Positions 26,049-35,489 of a stretch of DNA of 41,088 nt are shown here, in pieces. The notes beneath the pieces are model-generated. The model had not been told where the DNA came from. It did no database searches and saw only the letters and a program-made list of their open reading frames with translations. This DNA comes from Chloroflexota bacterium. Lineage in GTDB: Bacteria > Chloroflexota > Anaerolineae > Caldilineales > Caldilineaceae. Both the position numbers and the translations under genes were made by a program. The DNA is taken from NCBI GenBank assembly GCA_003451595.1, contig DMDA01000130.1, positions 135,690 to 176,777 of the forward strand, given 5' to 3'. Each line of letters opens with the position of its first letter. Within the stretch, counting starts at the first letter, position 1.

Positions 26049-27470
26049 ATGTCTGACGATCTTCAACTGGTAACGCTGGAAGAAGCAGCGCGTATTGTAG
26101 GGAAAACTCCTCATAACATTCGAGATTACATCCAACGTAAACGTATAGGAAAATACGACGAAAACGGGAATTTGATAGCGCGTGCGCGAAACGGTGAATT
26201 GCGCGTATCTCTGACAGAACTGAGAATTTTTCTATCACTGGTCGAAGAAGGAAATGAAAAACATCACTGGGCAGGTCTCCATCCAGAACTTGGTTTTCAT
26301 GGGCTTCCTGAGTATCAGCGGACAAAACATGTGCATCGCCTTCATCCATATCTGGGCAAGTTTATACCGCAACTTGTCGAGTGGTTCCTCACACGTTACT
26401 TTAAGGCTGATGACGTGATTCTTGATCCATTTATGGGGTCTGGAACAACGCTAGTTCAAGGGAATGAAATGTCTATGCATACAATAGGCATTGATATTTC
26501 GCCGTTTAACTGTTTGATAGCTCGAGTGAAGACAGCAAAGTATGATGTAGCCAAAGCACGCGCAGAGATTCTTGAAGTTGAAAACCGAGTTGCTCGTTTT
26601 TCAGATTACTTGACTAAATCAAGTCGTGTAAATCTGTCGCTGTTCCCTGAAGATAGAATGGAGCATTTGGCACAGGGACTACTTGATGAATGCAATAGTG
26701 AATATCTCAGAACCTGGTTTGCTCCCCGAGCTTTGCTTGAAATGCTGTATTATCGTCGGCTCATCCATCATTATCAACACCAAGACCTCTTGAAGGTTGT
26801 ATTGAGTAGGGCCGTTCGCTCTTCTCGCCTTGTACCCCACTATGACCTTGCAACACCGAAGACGCCTTTACCAGTTGGGCAACAATACTGGTGTCGGAAG
26901 CACAATCGATTCTGTGTGCCTATCGACAACTGCATAACTAAGATTCATGCTTATAGCGAGGATTCTGCTCGACGCATCGCAGAATTTGATAGACTTCGTT
27001 CCGACAAAACAGTTGTCGTGATTCAGGGTGATTCCAGAAAAGTAGACTTACAAAGTGCCTTGGCTGAGTCCCCGATCTCTGATCGCAGAATAAGTGGTAT
27101 CTTCACTTCTCCGCCGTACGTAGGCCAGATTGATTATCACGATCAGCACATCTATGCTTATGAGTTGTTTGGAATTCCTCGGCAGGATGAGATGGAAATC
27201 GGTCCGAAAAAAAGAGGCAAATCAAAACAGGCACAACAAGATTACGTGCAAGGCATTTCAGCGGTATTTAGAAATTGCATGCCTCTGTTAGCACCAGACG
27301 CCAAAGTTTTCGTGGTAGCGAATGACCGATTTGGTTTGTACCCAGAGATTGCTGAACTTAGTGGACTCAAGATAGTTGAAAAGTTTCACCGCGCAGTAAC
27401 AAAGCGCACTGAACAAGGCGATGATCCTTATCAGGAGACTATCTTTATGATGACTGTAAAAGAAAGATAA
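26049..27470 (+). CDS. N4/N6-type DNA methyltransferase with N-terminal HTH
   Basis: 473 residues. Residues 1-65 look like an excisionase/MerR-type HTH (LVTLEEAARIVGKTPHNIRD, followed by a wing-like GNLIARARNGELRVSLTEL). Then comes a methyltransferase core: motif I LDPFMGSGTT (about 126-134) near HPYLGKFIPQLVEWF, and the catalytic TSPPY motif (about 353-357). About 220 residues between these motifs likely hold target recognition. TSPPY favours N4-cytosine methylation. ATG 26049 is preferred, with TAGGAG 7 nt upstream; ATG 26046 is adjacent. Base composition is clearly more AT-rich than in flanking genes, a sign of transfer. The partner nuclease starts 5 bp later. Confidence 0.88.
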   Translation: MSDDLQLVTLEEAARIVGKTPHNIRDYIQRKRIGKYDENGNLIARARNGELRVSLTELRIFLSLVEEGNEKHHWAGLHPELGFHGLPEYQRTKHVHRLHPYLGKFIPQLVEWFLTRYFKADDVILDPFMGSGTTLVQGNEMSMHTIGIDISPFNCLIARVKTAKYDVAKARAEILEVENRVARFSDYLTKSSRVNLSLFPEDRMEHLAQGLLDECNSEYLRTWFAPRALLEMLYYRRLIHHYQHQDLLKVVLSRAVRSSRLVPHYDLATPKTPLPVGQQYWCRKHNRFCVPIDNCITKIHAYSEDSARRIAEFDRLRSDKTVVVIQGDSRKVDLQSALAESPISDRRISGIFTSPPYVGQIDYHDQHIYAYELFGIPRQDEMEIGPKKRGKSKQAQQDYVQGISAVFRNCMPLLAPDAKVFVVANDRFGLYPEIAELSGLKIVEKFHRAVTKRTEQGDDPYQETIFMMTVKER

Positions 27471-27475
27471 TCGAT

Positions 27476-28252
27476 ATGGTGCCTTCAAGTCTCGAACTGC
27501 ATCAAATAGAGGAAATATTGAGGTCAAGTTTGCGTTACAAACTGGCAAACTACAAGCCAGAACCAAACAGTATGCCATTTCATACGCGACTTTTGGGCCA
27601 AGATCGACTTGCGCTGTTTTCTTTTATCCATTCTTTAAACACGAACTTTGGAACAACTATCTTTGAACCAATTGCAGTTGAACTGGCGAGATCGAGATTC
27701 AAGAGTGCTACCTCACAAGTCGTTGCTGGAAAGCGGATAAGTGAGGAAGCCCAAGCCGAGATTCAACGAATAATGGATGAATTAGTGACGGCAGAGGCAG
27801 AACCCAATAAGGCCGATGAAATCGAAAGGATTCGCCGTGTTTGTCGGTTAGGTCGCATGGTTTCGGTGAAACCAACAAAGGTTGACTTGATGCTAGAGGA
27901 TCACTCAGGTGTTTTCTACTTATTCGACATGAAAACTGCTAAGCCTAACTCAGGTAACTTCAAGGAATTCAAGCGCACATTACTTGAGTGGGTGGCCGTC
28001 AGACTGGCTGATAATCCGAAGAGTGTAGTACATACTGCTATTGCCATCCCTTATAACCCTTACGCCCCCAAGCCGTACAACCGATGGACAATGAGAGGGA
28101 TGCTCGACCTAAAACAGGAACTCAAGGTTGCAGAGGAATTTTGGGATTTTCTTGGTGGCCGCACTATTTATAAAGACCTGTTGGATGCATTCGAGAGGAT
28201 TGGGATAGAGCTCAGACCCGAAATTGACGCAGCGTTTGCGCAGTTCAAGTAG
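27476..28252 (+). CDS. Type II restriction endonuclease, TdeIII-like
   Basis: 258 residues. The opening NSMPFHTRLLGQDRLALFSF, followed by an IHSLNTNFGTTIFEP segment, resembles TdeIII-family nucleases (GGNCC-type cutters in the family as I recall it). A PD-(D/E)XK-like site is seen at TKVDLML (Asp137) and FDMKTAKPN (Asp151, Lys153), spaced as in restriction enzymes. It is AT-rich like the upstream methyltransferase and starts 5 bp after it, so the two form one restriction-modification unit. The methyltransferase-first order lets protection come before cutting. Recognition site is inferred only from the family name. Confidence 0.7.
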   Translation: MVPSSLELHQIEEILRSSLRYKLANYKPEPNSMPFHTRLLGQDRLALFSFIHSLNTNFGTTIFEPIAVELARSRFKSATSQVVAGKRISEEAQAEIQRIMDELVTAEAEPNKADEIERIRRVCRLGRMVSVKPTKVDLMLEDHSGVFYLFDMKTAKPNSGNFKEFKRTLLEWVAVRLADNPKSVVHTAIAIPYNPYAPKPYNRWTMRGMLDLKQELKVAEEFWDFLGGRTIYKDLLDAFERIGIELRPEIDAAFAQFK

Positions 28253-28469
28253 GCCGCAGTTCAAAAGGTCAAGATTTCCATCTGATAATGGCAAGAGACG
28301 AAATAATTATTCGTAGTGAAAGAGACCGATGCAAGTCTAGACGAGCAGTAGAAAAGGACTATGCCCTCATGACCATCACGCGCCCAAAATCTAGGGACTA
28401 TAATGCTCAGATGATTTTGAGCTGCAATAGCTGGAGCCGGCCATTTTTGCTGTGAAGCCACATTGAACG

Positions 28470-28489
28470 TTGCCCGATCGGCAATTTTT
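28470..28489 (+). terminator. Small hairpin with T-run downstream of the restriction endonuclease
   Basis: TTGCC-CGATC-GGCAA (28470-28484) is followed directly by TTTTT (28485-28489). The stem is short (5 bp). It is about 220 bp after the nuclease stop, so it could end that transcript. Confidence 0.35.
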
Positions 28490-28515
28490 GCGGCATTATT
28501 GTATCATTCCACAAC

Positions 28516-28713
28516 TCAAATCGCCCTGTATATTCCAAATAGTTTACTGCGATGACATGCCGCTGACGCTTCACCCCACGCCTCCACATGCTTCCGCCGC
28601 ACATAAGCTCTTCTGCCTAGCACTTGGTCGATGCACTCGCCCAGCCTTTTCCCACCTTCTTCTACTAGCCGCTTGACTATTTCTGCCTGCGCCTTTGCCA
28701 ACTCTTCTTCCAA
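28516..28713 (-). pseudogene. Possible N-terminal transposase remnant
   Basis: A 65-residue minus-strand frame begins MEEELAKAQAEIVKRLVEEG and runs on with KRLGECIDQVLGRRAYVRRKHVEA, then ends. A helical start followed by a basic RRxYxRR-like stretch recalls the opening of UPF0236/ISLre2-type transposases. No catalytic part, inverted repeats or target duplication are seen. It lies at the right end of the AT-rich island. The assignment is weak and it may be a chance frame. Confidence 0.25.
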
Positions 28714-28881
28714 CTATGCGCACCCGGTCATGCCACCCGCAACCGCACCCATCTTTACCGACGATCCCTCAGAGGTTGAGCAAGTTGTCCGCGGTCTGAT
28801 CATGGATTTTATGTTCGTGCAGGCGGAACCGCCAGAACGCTGAACGGTAAACGATAGATGAGATGAGAACGGCGGCAACAG

Positions 28882-29625
28882 CTATAACTGCTCCAGCACT
28901 GCTGCAACGAATGCTGCCATCTGCGTAAAGTGCGACCCCTGCCAGTAGACCTGTCCGCATGTTGCGCACTCCTGGAATGCATCGTAATAACGTCTGGTCT
29001 TGGGTTGCAGGCGGTCGAGGACGGCGGTTTTGTCCACCGTGCGGAGCAGGCCATTGCAATGAGTACAGCGCTGCCAGGGGCGGACGCACCCCTTCAGCCG
29101 AAAACGCCGCAGCACTGCGACAATCTGGAGACGTGGATCGGCCTCGCGTACACAGAAACCGTGAACGACCATGCGCCGCTTGAGCAGCCCCCGGTCGCGC
29201 GTAAGCAATACGCGCGCTTCCGTTGCCGCAATTTCAGCCAGATGCGCGTCCTCATAGTCGTTGCGGTACAGTGTGTCGAAGCCCAAGAGTCGCAGATACG
29301 CCGCCAACTGCCCCAAATGTGTGTCTGCCACAAACGCGATCGGTGTTGGCGTGGGCGGGCGTAGCGGCAGGTATGCTGGCAGCAAGTGCACCACTTCCTG
29401 GGGGTATACCTCCACGCGGTCGCTGTCTTGCAGACGATAAGTGAAGGTGACCGGCTGCCGGTTGACCAGAATGGCGGCCACTTCCGGGTGCGGGACGCCC
29501 AACGCCTCGATGGGGTGTTTGACTGCTGCATGTTCCGTCAACTGCATGGAAATGAGTGCGTTGCGCCGTCGCGCTGGGAGAAAGTCGTTGAGATTGCCGT
29601 AAAAGGTGAAGGTGACGCGCAACAT
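28882..29625 (-). CDS. Mut7-C RNase domain protein with ubiquitin-like N-terminus
   Basis: 247 residues. Residues 1-85 form a ubiquitin/ThiS-like fold (LRVTFTFYGNLNDFLPARRR, VNRQPVTFTYRLQDSDRVEV), the Mut7-C ubiquitin domain. Residues 95-247 form a Mut7-C PIN-like RNase domain: FVADTHLGQLAAYLRLLGFD, EARVLLTRDRGLLKRR and a zinc-ribbon with CTHC and CATC pairs. The fused layout is a known family, thought to act on RNA, but its substrate is unknown. ATG 29625 is 2 bp after the stop of the dehydrogenase-kinase fusion gene, so both are likely on one transcript. Confidence 0.88.
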   Translation of the reverse strand: MLRVTFTFYGNLNDFLPARRRNALISMQLTEHAAVKHPIEALGVPHPEVAAILVNRQPVTFTYRLQDSDRVEVYPQEVVHLLPAYLPLRPPTPTPIAFVADTHLGQLAAYLRLLGFDTLYRNDYEDAHLAEIAATEARVLLTRDRGLLKRRMVVHGFCVREADPRLQIVAVLRRFRLKGCVRPWQRCTHCNGLLRTVDKTAVLDRLQPKTRRYYDAFQECATCGQVYWQGSHFTQMAAFVAAVLEQL

Positions 29626-29627
29626 GG

Positions 29628-31403
29628 TTATTCGTCCAGCAGCATGACTGGCTCTTCGTAGTAGCGCACCCCACGATTGGCGAGCTTCTCTTCCACGAGG
29701 CGGTCGAGCCAATCTGCTTTGACGCTGAGGGCAACGCCGGCAGCCAACATGTCCAACGGCGCATTGAGGCGCAGGATGCGCCCCGGAATCAAAAATCGTG
29801 TGATGCCAGCCGGCAGCAGGCGACCGCGTTCGGCCACCTGGATCACAATCTCTGGCGCAAACTGCGGGTAAACAAACAGCCCGGCCAGATCAGGATATTG
29901 CGCCTGCAGTGCATCGAGGTCGGTGTCGAGCGTGCGGCCAACGTCTCCCCACGCGCCGTAGGCATCGACAAGCTCCACCAGCACGTCGATCCAGTCACCG
30001 TTGCTGCGGTCGGTCAATTCTAGCAGGTAGCCGCTGCGTTCGGCGGTGACCAAATAGCCGAGCGCGCTGCGTTCCCAGAGCGCGTGGGGCAGCGCATCGA
30101 CGGGCAGCGGCGTCAACTGCAAACCTGTCACACGCCCGACCACCTGCACCAGGCTTTCACCGCGCCCGCCGTGCACGGCATGAAACCAGGTGTTCATCTT
30201 GACATTATTGCGTTGAAAATCGACCACCTGCACAATGATGTGAGGTATGTTCAGTTGTTGAAAGGAGGTCACGCGCGTGGCGCCATCCAGCACGACGTAG
30301 CGCCCACCGCTCATCTCGGCGACGATCGGCGGGTTGACCAGTCGCCCCTCGTGCGTCAGCCGCTTTTTCAAGCGTTCGACGCGCGCCGGGTGGAAACGTT
30401 CATGCGGAAAGACCTGGTCAGTGGGCACAAGTCGTAGCCCCAGGGATTCGGCGCGGCGCGGGCGCCCCAGCACAGCGAGGACGCGCTCGGCTGCAGTGAG
30501 CGCAGCATTGCGCCGCGCATCCTCCGTGGCGCCGGCAATGTGAGGCGTGGCCAGCACACGCGGATGGCGCACCAGCGCAGGGTTGGGCTGCGGCTCATCC
30601 ACAAACACATCCAGCGCGGCGCCGGCAATCTGTCCGGCCTCCAGCGCCGCCAGCAAGGCTGCTTCATCAATCAGCTCACCGCGTGCGGTGTTGATTAAAT
30701 AGGCGGTTGGTTTCATCAGCGCCAACTCGGCTGCGCCGATCAGGTTGCGGTTGGCCGGGCGCAGCGGCACGTGCAGCGAAACGAAGTCGGCGCGCTGGAG
30801 GAGATCACGCAGGTTGACCTGTTCCACGCGCCACTCCTCAGCCAGCTCGCTGGTGGCGCGCGTCTGGTTGACGATGACGCGGAGACCTAGCGCCTGTGCA
30901 CGCCGCGCCACCTCGCGCCCGACGCGTCCAAGCCCGACGATGCCCAACGTCTTGCCTACCAGCCCGATGCCGGTAAAGGCGCCCGATTCCCATCGCCCTG
31001 CTTTGATGCTCTGGCTGGCGTCGGCAAGCTGGCGGGCGACGGCAAAGATCAGCGCCAGTGTCATCTCGGCGGCGGCGACGGCGGCGGCATCGGGTGGCAA
31101 CGTCACCTCGATCCCGCGCGCCTCTGCTGCGGCCACGTCGATGCTGTCGGCGCCTGCACCGGCGCGCGCAATGATGCGCAGATTGGGCGCAGCCGCCATC
31201 ACGCGCGCTGTGATCGGTGTGCGGGCGCGCGTGATGACGGCATGATACGGTGCAATCAGGTTGCAGAGCGCAGATTCATCCAATGGCGGACCGGTGTGAA
31301 TGTGCACTTCGGCGGCGCTTTGCAACAACTGCACGCCGTCTGGGTGAATCGGATCGAGGAGCAGCACGTGCGGGCGCGTTTCGGCAGGTGAAGTGAGACT
31401 CAT
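29628..31403 (-). CDS. Fusion of 2-hydroxyacid (3-phosphoglycerate-type) dehydrogenase and SbnI/SerK-like serine kinase domain
   Basis: 591 residues in two parts. Part 1 (about 1-315) is a D-2-hydroxyacid dehydrogenase close to SerA: NAD motif GIVGLGRVGREVA (157-162 glycines), NTARGELID with Arg241, LDVFVDEP with Glu270 and TPHIAG with His288, so the catalytic triad is complete. Part 2 (about 322-591) is a ParB-fold domain of the SbnI/SerK type: LRLVPTDQVFPHERFHP with candidate catalytic Glu335, GRYVVLDGATRVTS, the MNTWFHAV segment, and a C-terminus LPAGITRFLIPGRILRLNAP like that of SbnI. SerK/SbnI phosphorylate free L-serine to O-phosphoserine. ATG 31403 opens the conserved dehydrogenase part; a longer frame to 31547 is non-conserved. 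Confidence 0.85.
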   Translation of the reverse strand: MSLTSPAETRPHVLLLDPIHPDGVQLLQSAAEVHIHTGPPLDESALCNLIAPYHAVITRARTPITARVMAAAPNLRIIARAGAGADSIDVAAAEARGIEVTLPPDAAAVAAAEMTLALIFAVARQLADASQSIKAGRWESGAFTGIGLVGKTLGIVGLGRVGREVARRAQALGLRVIVNQTRATSELAEEWRVEQVNLRDLLQRADFVSLHVPLRPANRNLIGAAELALMKPTAYLINTARGELIDEAALLAALEAGQIAGAALDVFVDEPQPNPALVRHPRVLATPHIAGATEDARRNAALTAAERVLAVLGRPRRAESLGLRLVPTDQVFPHERFHPARVERLKKRLTHEGRLVNPPIVAEMSGGRYVVLDGATRVTSFQQLNIPHIIVQVVDFQRNNVKMNTWFHAVHGGRGESLVQVVGRVTGLQLTPLPVDALPHALWERSALGYLVTAERSGYLLELTDRSNGDWIDVLVELVDAYGAWGDVGRTLDTDLDALQAQYPDLAGLFVYPQFAPEIVIQVAERGRLLPAGITRFLIPGRILRLNAPLDMLAAGVALSVKADWLDRLVEEKLANRGVRYYEEPVMLLDE

Positions 31404-31588
31404 GGTGCGGATGAAGTTGCACAGGCGCGTCAGCACTCCCGACGCACGGTGCGGATAGAAATTGAGATTATCATGATCAACGCCACTATACATCAAAGGG
31501 GAAGCAGGCGACAAGCGCAAGGACGGCATACCGGCGGCATAGGTCAATATGAGGTGCCACCTTCCCTACGGCGCTTAGCGACTCATTC

Positions 31589-31597
31589 TGGTATACT
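31589..31597 (+). promoter_or_regulatory. Candidate extended -10 of the hybrid kinase gene
   Basis: TGGTATACT carries the TGn extension and a strong TATACT hexamer, 53 bp before the kinase ATG. No clear -35 is present, as is usual for extended -10 promoters. Confidence 0.4.
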
Positions 31598-31650
31598 TAC
31601 TATAGCCTCCATTTTTCAATCAGGTGAACACAAGGATAGGATGTAACCTG

Positions 31651-34600
31651 ATGATCCTTGAATTGCTACAAAATGTCGCCCTGTTGGTGACCTTATCGGT
31701 CGGTCTACAGCTCATGGCGCAGCGCATCAACCGTCCGGGGTTATGGTACTCGTTGGCGGCGGGTGCGCTCTTCGGTGTGGTGGGCGTGGCGGCCATGATG
31801 ACGCCGTTGCATTTTGCCCCGGGCGTTATCTACGATGGTCGCTCGATCATCATCAGCCTGGCCGGGTTCATGGGCGGACCGGTGACGGCGGCGGTTGCTG
31901 CCGCGCTGTGCATCATCTATCGCCTTTATCTCGGCGGCGCGGGCGCCCCAGTGGGGGTGTTGGTGATCCTTGAGGCAGCGCTGTTTGGCATCCTCTTTTA
32001 CTATTTGCGCCGTCGCAATCCACGCTGGGAACACCCCGTCAGGCTCTGGCTATTCGGGGTCGTGGTGCAAAGCACCATGCTCCTGCTACAACTGCTGTTG
32101 CCAGGTCAACTTGGCTGGCAGGTGTTGTCGGTCATCGGGCCGAGTGTGCTGTTGCTCTATCCGCTAGGCTTCATGGTGGCGGCGCTCGTCTTTCTGGAGA
32201 ATGAACGCCGTCGCGCGTTGGAAAAAACGGTCGCGGCTCACAATCGCGTGCTGGAGATGATTGCGTCGCGCGTCCCGCTGCCGGTGATCCTCGATGTCCT
32301 GGTGCATGAGCTGGTGGCGCAGGCGCCCGAGATGGCGGCGTCGGTGTTGCTCTATGAGGAGGGAAGCCAGCGGTTGCACCACGTCGCTATGGCGGGTCTT
32401 CCGGTTGATTTCTGCACCGCCATTGACACTGCGCTTGCCGCCAGACCGAACCAAGCAATCTACGCTGCTGGTGAGCAGCGCCAGCGGCGCGTCTCGAAAA
32501 ATATCGGCAAGGATGCCGGATGGAGCGACGACTTGCGTCAGAACGCGCTTGTCCACGGCAAGCGCGCAGGGTGGGCTGTCCCCATTTTCGACCCTGCCGC
32601 CAATGTCGTAGGCATCTTTGCGCTCTACTATCGCACACCAACGCCGCCTACAGCGTTTCACCTCAAGTTGGTCGATCAGGCAACGCATATTGCTGCGATT
32701 GCCATCACGCGTTATCGCCAGGAAGAGGCGCTACGCGCTGAACGCGACTTTGCACGTCAGGTGATGGACAGCATGAGTGAGGGGCTTGCGATCACAGATG
32801 CCCAGGGCCGTCTGACCTATGTCAATCCAACGTTGGCGGCGTTGGTTGGCCTGCAGCCAGACGAAATGATAGGGCGGTTGACTACCGAATTTACGATAGG
32901 CGAGGACGCGGATGTGGTCGCAAGACGCGTTGATCTGCGGCGTAAAGGGATTCAGTCGTCGTATGACGCACGCCTGAGGCATCGTGACGGTCATGCAATA
33001 CCGGTGCTTGTCTCCGGTGCGCCACATCTGCGCAAGGGGCAGTTTCAGGGCACCATTGCCGTGATTACGGACTTGACCGAACGCAACCGCGCTGAACAAG
33101 CGCTGCGCGAGAGTGAAGAGCGCTATCGTCTCCTGGTCGATACCTCTCCTTATGCCATTGGTATTTATCAGGATGGGAAGGTTGTCTTCGCCAATCGTGC
33201 AGCGGCGCAATTGATCGGAGTGGAGGAACCGTCGGCGCTGCTGGGCTTGAGCATGGAGCAGATTGTCGTCGCCGAGGAATTGGCGCAGGCGCGCACTCGC
33301 ATTGAGCGTCTATTGCGCGGCGAGACCGGGCTGTATCCAGCCCAAAGCATCTATCTGCGTGCCGACGGTGCGCGGACGCCGGTCGAAGTTGTCGCAGTGC
33401 CATTCACTTTCAACGGACGGACTGCAGTACAAGTCTTGGTGCAGGATATTTCTGAGCGGGTGCGTCGTCAACGCGAGCTGGAGGCGCAGGCGATGCTCGC
33501 CCAGGCCTTGAGTGAAACGACCGAACTCGAGCCATTGCTGGAACGTATCTTGGAAGCGGGCATCCACGCCGTAGCGGCTGCGAACAAAGGGTCGATAGCC
33601 CTGGTCGATACAGACGGCGCGCTGCGGATGTGCGCACTGCATGGTTACTCCGATCCACGTACAAAGATGCTACGCTTCCGCCAGGATTTTGGCTATGGTG
33701 CGCGCGCGCTCCGCCAACGCCAGCCACTGTTGATTCCAGATGTACGCAGCGATCCCGAAATTGCCTACGTGGGCGAGGTCGCAGAAGCTGCCTCGGTGCA
33801 AAGTGCGATGGCGGCGCCGCTGGTCGTGCGCGGCCAAGCCATCGGGGTAATGTCCCTTGACAACACTGAACGCAAGTCTGCCTTCAACGAACATGACCTG
33901 CGCGTCCTTGTCAACATTGCAGCAACGGCTTCTCTGGTGCTAGAGCGGGCGCAGTTGTTTGAAGAGATCGAAATGCAGGCGCGCCAGTTAGCGCAGATCA
34001 TGGAGACGGCGCCACAGGGGCTGATCTTGATGAGCGCCAACGGGAACGTGCTGTTGGCAAACCCGCTAGGCGCCCGTGATCTGGCAATCCTAGCCGGCGC
34101 CCGCGTTGGCGACACCGTGACGCACCTGGGGGATCACCCGCTCGATGCGTTGTTGACGACTCCACCCATCGGCCCCTGGCACGAAGTGCGTGCTGGCGAT
34201 CGCATCTTCGAGATCATCGCTCGCCCCGTAGCTGGTGCAAGCGCCCCTGCACAGTGGGTCATTGTCATCGATGATGTAACGCGCTCCCGCCAACACCAGG
34301 CGCAAATTCAACTACAAGAACGACTGGCGATGGTCGGACAGTTGGCGGCTGGGATTGCACACGATTTCAACAACATCCTCAACATCATCTTGCTGCAGGC
34401 GCAGATGACTGCACTATCCCCCGATCTGCCCGTGAGCGAACGTCAGCGCATGGATGTGATCGTCGATCAGGCGCAGAACGCCACCAATCTCATCCGGCAG
34501 ATTCTCGACTTCGGTCGCCAGGCGCGCCTGGAACGTCACACGGTCGATCTCACCGCGCTGCTGCAAGATCAGGTCAACTTGTTGCGTCGCACCTTGCCAG

Positions 34601-35451
34601 GTTCGATCGTGGTCAAGCTGGAACAAGAGGCCGCCACCTCAGACGTCATCCAGGTGAGCGCGGATCCCACGCGTCTACGTCAGGTGATTATGAACCTGGC
34701 GCTCAATGCCCGCGATGCCATGCCCAACGGCGGCGCGCTCACTTTTGCACTGAATACCTTCACGCTCAGCGCCGCGCAAAACCCGCCAACGCCGGGGATG
34801 GCGCCGGGCGTGTGGGTGCGCCTGACGGTGACCGACACCGGCGAAGGCATCCCGTCAGAGGCGCTGGCGCATATCTTCGACCCGTTCTTCACCACCAAGG
34901 CGCCAGGTAAGGGCACAGGGCTGGGGTTAGCACAGGTGCACGGCATCGTCGCACAACACGAAGGACACATCACTGTCAACACAGCAGTCGGGCAAGGCAC
35001 ACAATTTACCATCTATCTGCCTGCTGACGACCGCACGGCATCAGCGCCATGCCCACCGCCAACTACGGCGGCTCAGGATGGCGCTGGAGAACACATCTTG
35101 CTCGTGGAGGACAACCCGATGTTGCGGCTGGCGCTGATCGATATGTTGGAGTCCATGCACTACAAGGTGGTGGACGCCTCCGATGGTCGCGCCGCGCTGG
35201 ACCGCTTGCACGCGCCCGACGCCAGCTTTGCACTTATCATCAGCGATGTAGTCATGCCCGATATCGGGGGACTGGCGTTGGCGCGCACGCTGCGCCAGGA
35301 AGGCAGCACCCTGCCCATTATCTTGATCAGCGGCCATCCGCTTGATGAGGAGACGGACGATCTTCAATCCCTGGGAGTGGCGGCATGGCTGCCCAAGCCC
35401 TGCCCGGCTGAACAACTGGCGCAGACTATTGCCGCCGTCTTGTCGAGGTGA
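31651..35451 (+). CDS. Hybrid sensor histidine kinase (5TMR-LYT, GAF, PAS, REC)
   Basis: 1266 residues. Order: LytS-like multi-helix membrane sensor (about 1-190, with LAGFMGGPVTAAVAAALCII), GAF (about 215-360), PAS (365-490, LRHRDGHAIPVLVSG), PAS (490-610), GAF (620-775), a short PAS-like region (780-880), HisKA with phospho-acceptor His904 in AAGIAHDFNNIL, HATPase (IMNLALNARDAMPNGG, VTDTGEGIPSEAL, GKGTGLGLA), and a C-terminal receiver (about 1147-1266) with Asp1153-1154 pocket and phospho-site Asp1199 in SDVVMPDIGG. The membrane sensor type is linked to cell-wall or small-ligand signals. No output gene is adjacent. ATG 31651 follows AGGATAGGA; GTG 31624 is in frame but unlikely. Confidence 0.92.
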   Translation: MILELLQNVALLVTLSVGLQLMAQRINRPGLWYSLAAGALFGVVGVAAMMTPLHFAPGVIYDGRSIIISLAGFMGGPVTAAVAAALCIIYRLYLGGAGAPVGVLVILEAALFGILFYYLRRRNPRWEHPVRLWLFGVVVQSTMLLLQLLLPGQLGWQVLSVIGPSVLLLYPLGFMVAALVFLENERRRALEKTVAAHNRVLEMIASRVPLPVILDVLVHELVAQAPEMAASVLLYEEGSQRLHHVAMAGLPVDFCTAIDTALAARPNQAIYAAGEQRQRRVSKNIGKDAGWSDDLRQNALVHGKRAGWAVPIFDPAANVVGIFALYYRTPTPPTAFHLKLVDQATHIAAIAITRYRQEEALRAERDFARQVMDSMSEGLAITDAQGRLTYVNPTLAALVGLQPDEMIGRLTTEFTIGEDADVVARRVDLRRKGIQSSYDARLRHRDGHAIPVLVSGAPHLRKGQFQGTIAVITDLTERNRAEQALRESEERYRLLVDTSPYAIGIYQDGKVVFANRAAAQLIGVEEPSALLGLSMEQIVVAEELAQARTRIERLLRGETGLYPAQSIYLRADGARTPVEVVAVPFTFNGRTAVQVLVQDISERVRRQRELEAQAMLAQALSETTELEPLLERILEAGIHAVAAANKGSIALVDTDGALRMCALHGYSDPRTKMLRFRQDFGYGARALRQRQPLLIPDVRSDPEIAYVGEVAEAASVQSAMAAPLVVRGQAIGVMSLDNTERKSAFNEHDLRVLVNIAATASLVLERAQLFEEIEMQARQLAQIMETAPQGLILMSANGNVLLANPLGARDLAILAGARVGDTVTHLGDHPLDALLTTPPIGPWHEVRAGDRIFEIIARPVAGASAPAQWVIVIDDVTRSRQHQAQIQLQERLAMVGQLAAGIAHDFNNILNIILLQAQMTALSPDLPVSERQRMDVIVDQAQNATNLIRQILDFGRQARLERHTVDLTALLQDQVNLLRRTLPGSIVVKLEQEAATSDVIQVSADPTRLRQVIMNLALNARDAMPNGGALTFALNTFTLSAAQNPPTPGMAPGVWVRLTVTDTGEGIPSEALAHIFDPFFTTKAPGKGTGLGLAQVHGIVAQHEGHITVNTAVGQGTQFTIYLPADDRTASAPCPPPTTAAQDGAGEHILLVEDNPMLRLALIDMLESMHYKVVDASDGRAALDRLHAPDASFALIISDVVMPDIGGLALARTLRQEGSTLPIILISGHPLDEETDDLQSLGVAAWLPKPCPAEQLAQTIAAVLSR

Positions 35452-35489
35452 AGCCGTCTCAAAGTAGTTCGACAGAATTTCACAACCGT

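Larger units (their letters stand above)
28253..28881. other. About 630 bp with no convincing intact gene after the restriction-modification pair
   Basis: AT-rich near the left side and mixed on the right. It holds a possible terminator (28470-28489) and one short minus-strand frame that may be a transposase remnant (28516-28713). Other frames lack plausible codon use or protein-like sequence. This looks like the decayed edge of the inserted island. Confidence 0.55.

Noticed and set aside
28631..28843. Plus-strand 70-residue frame after the restriction-modification pair
   Set aside because: Ser/Pro-rich sequence without family features or ribosome site.
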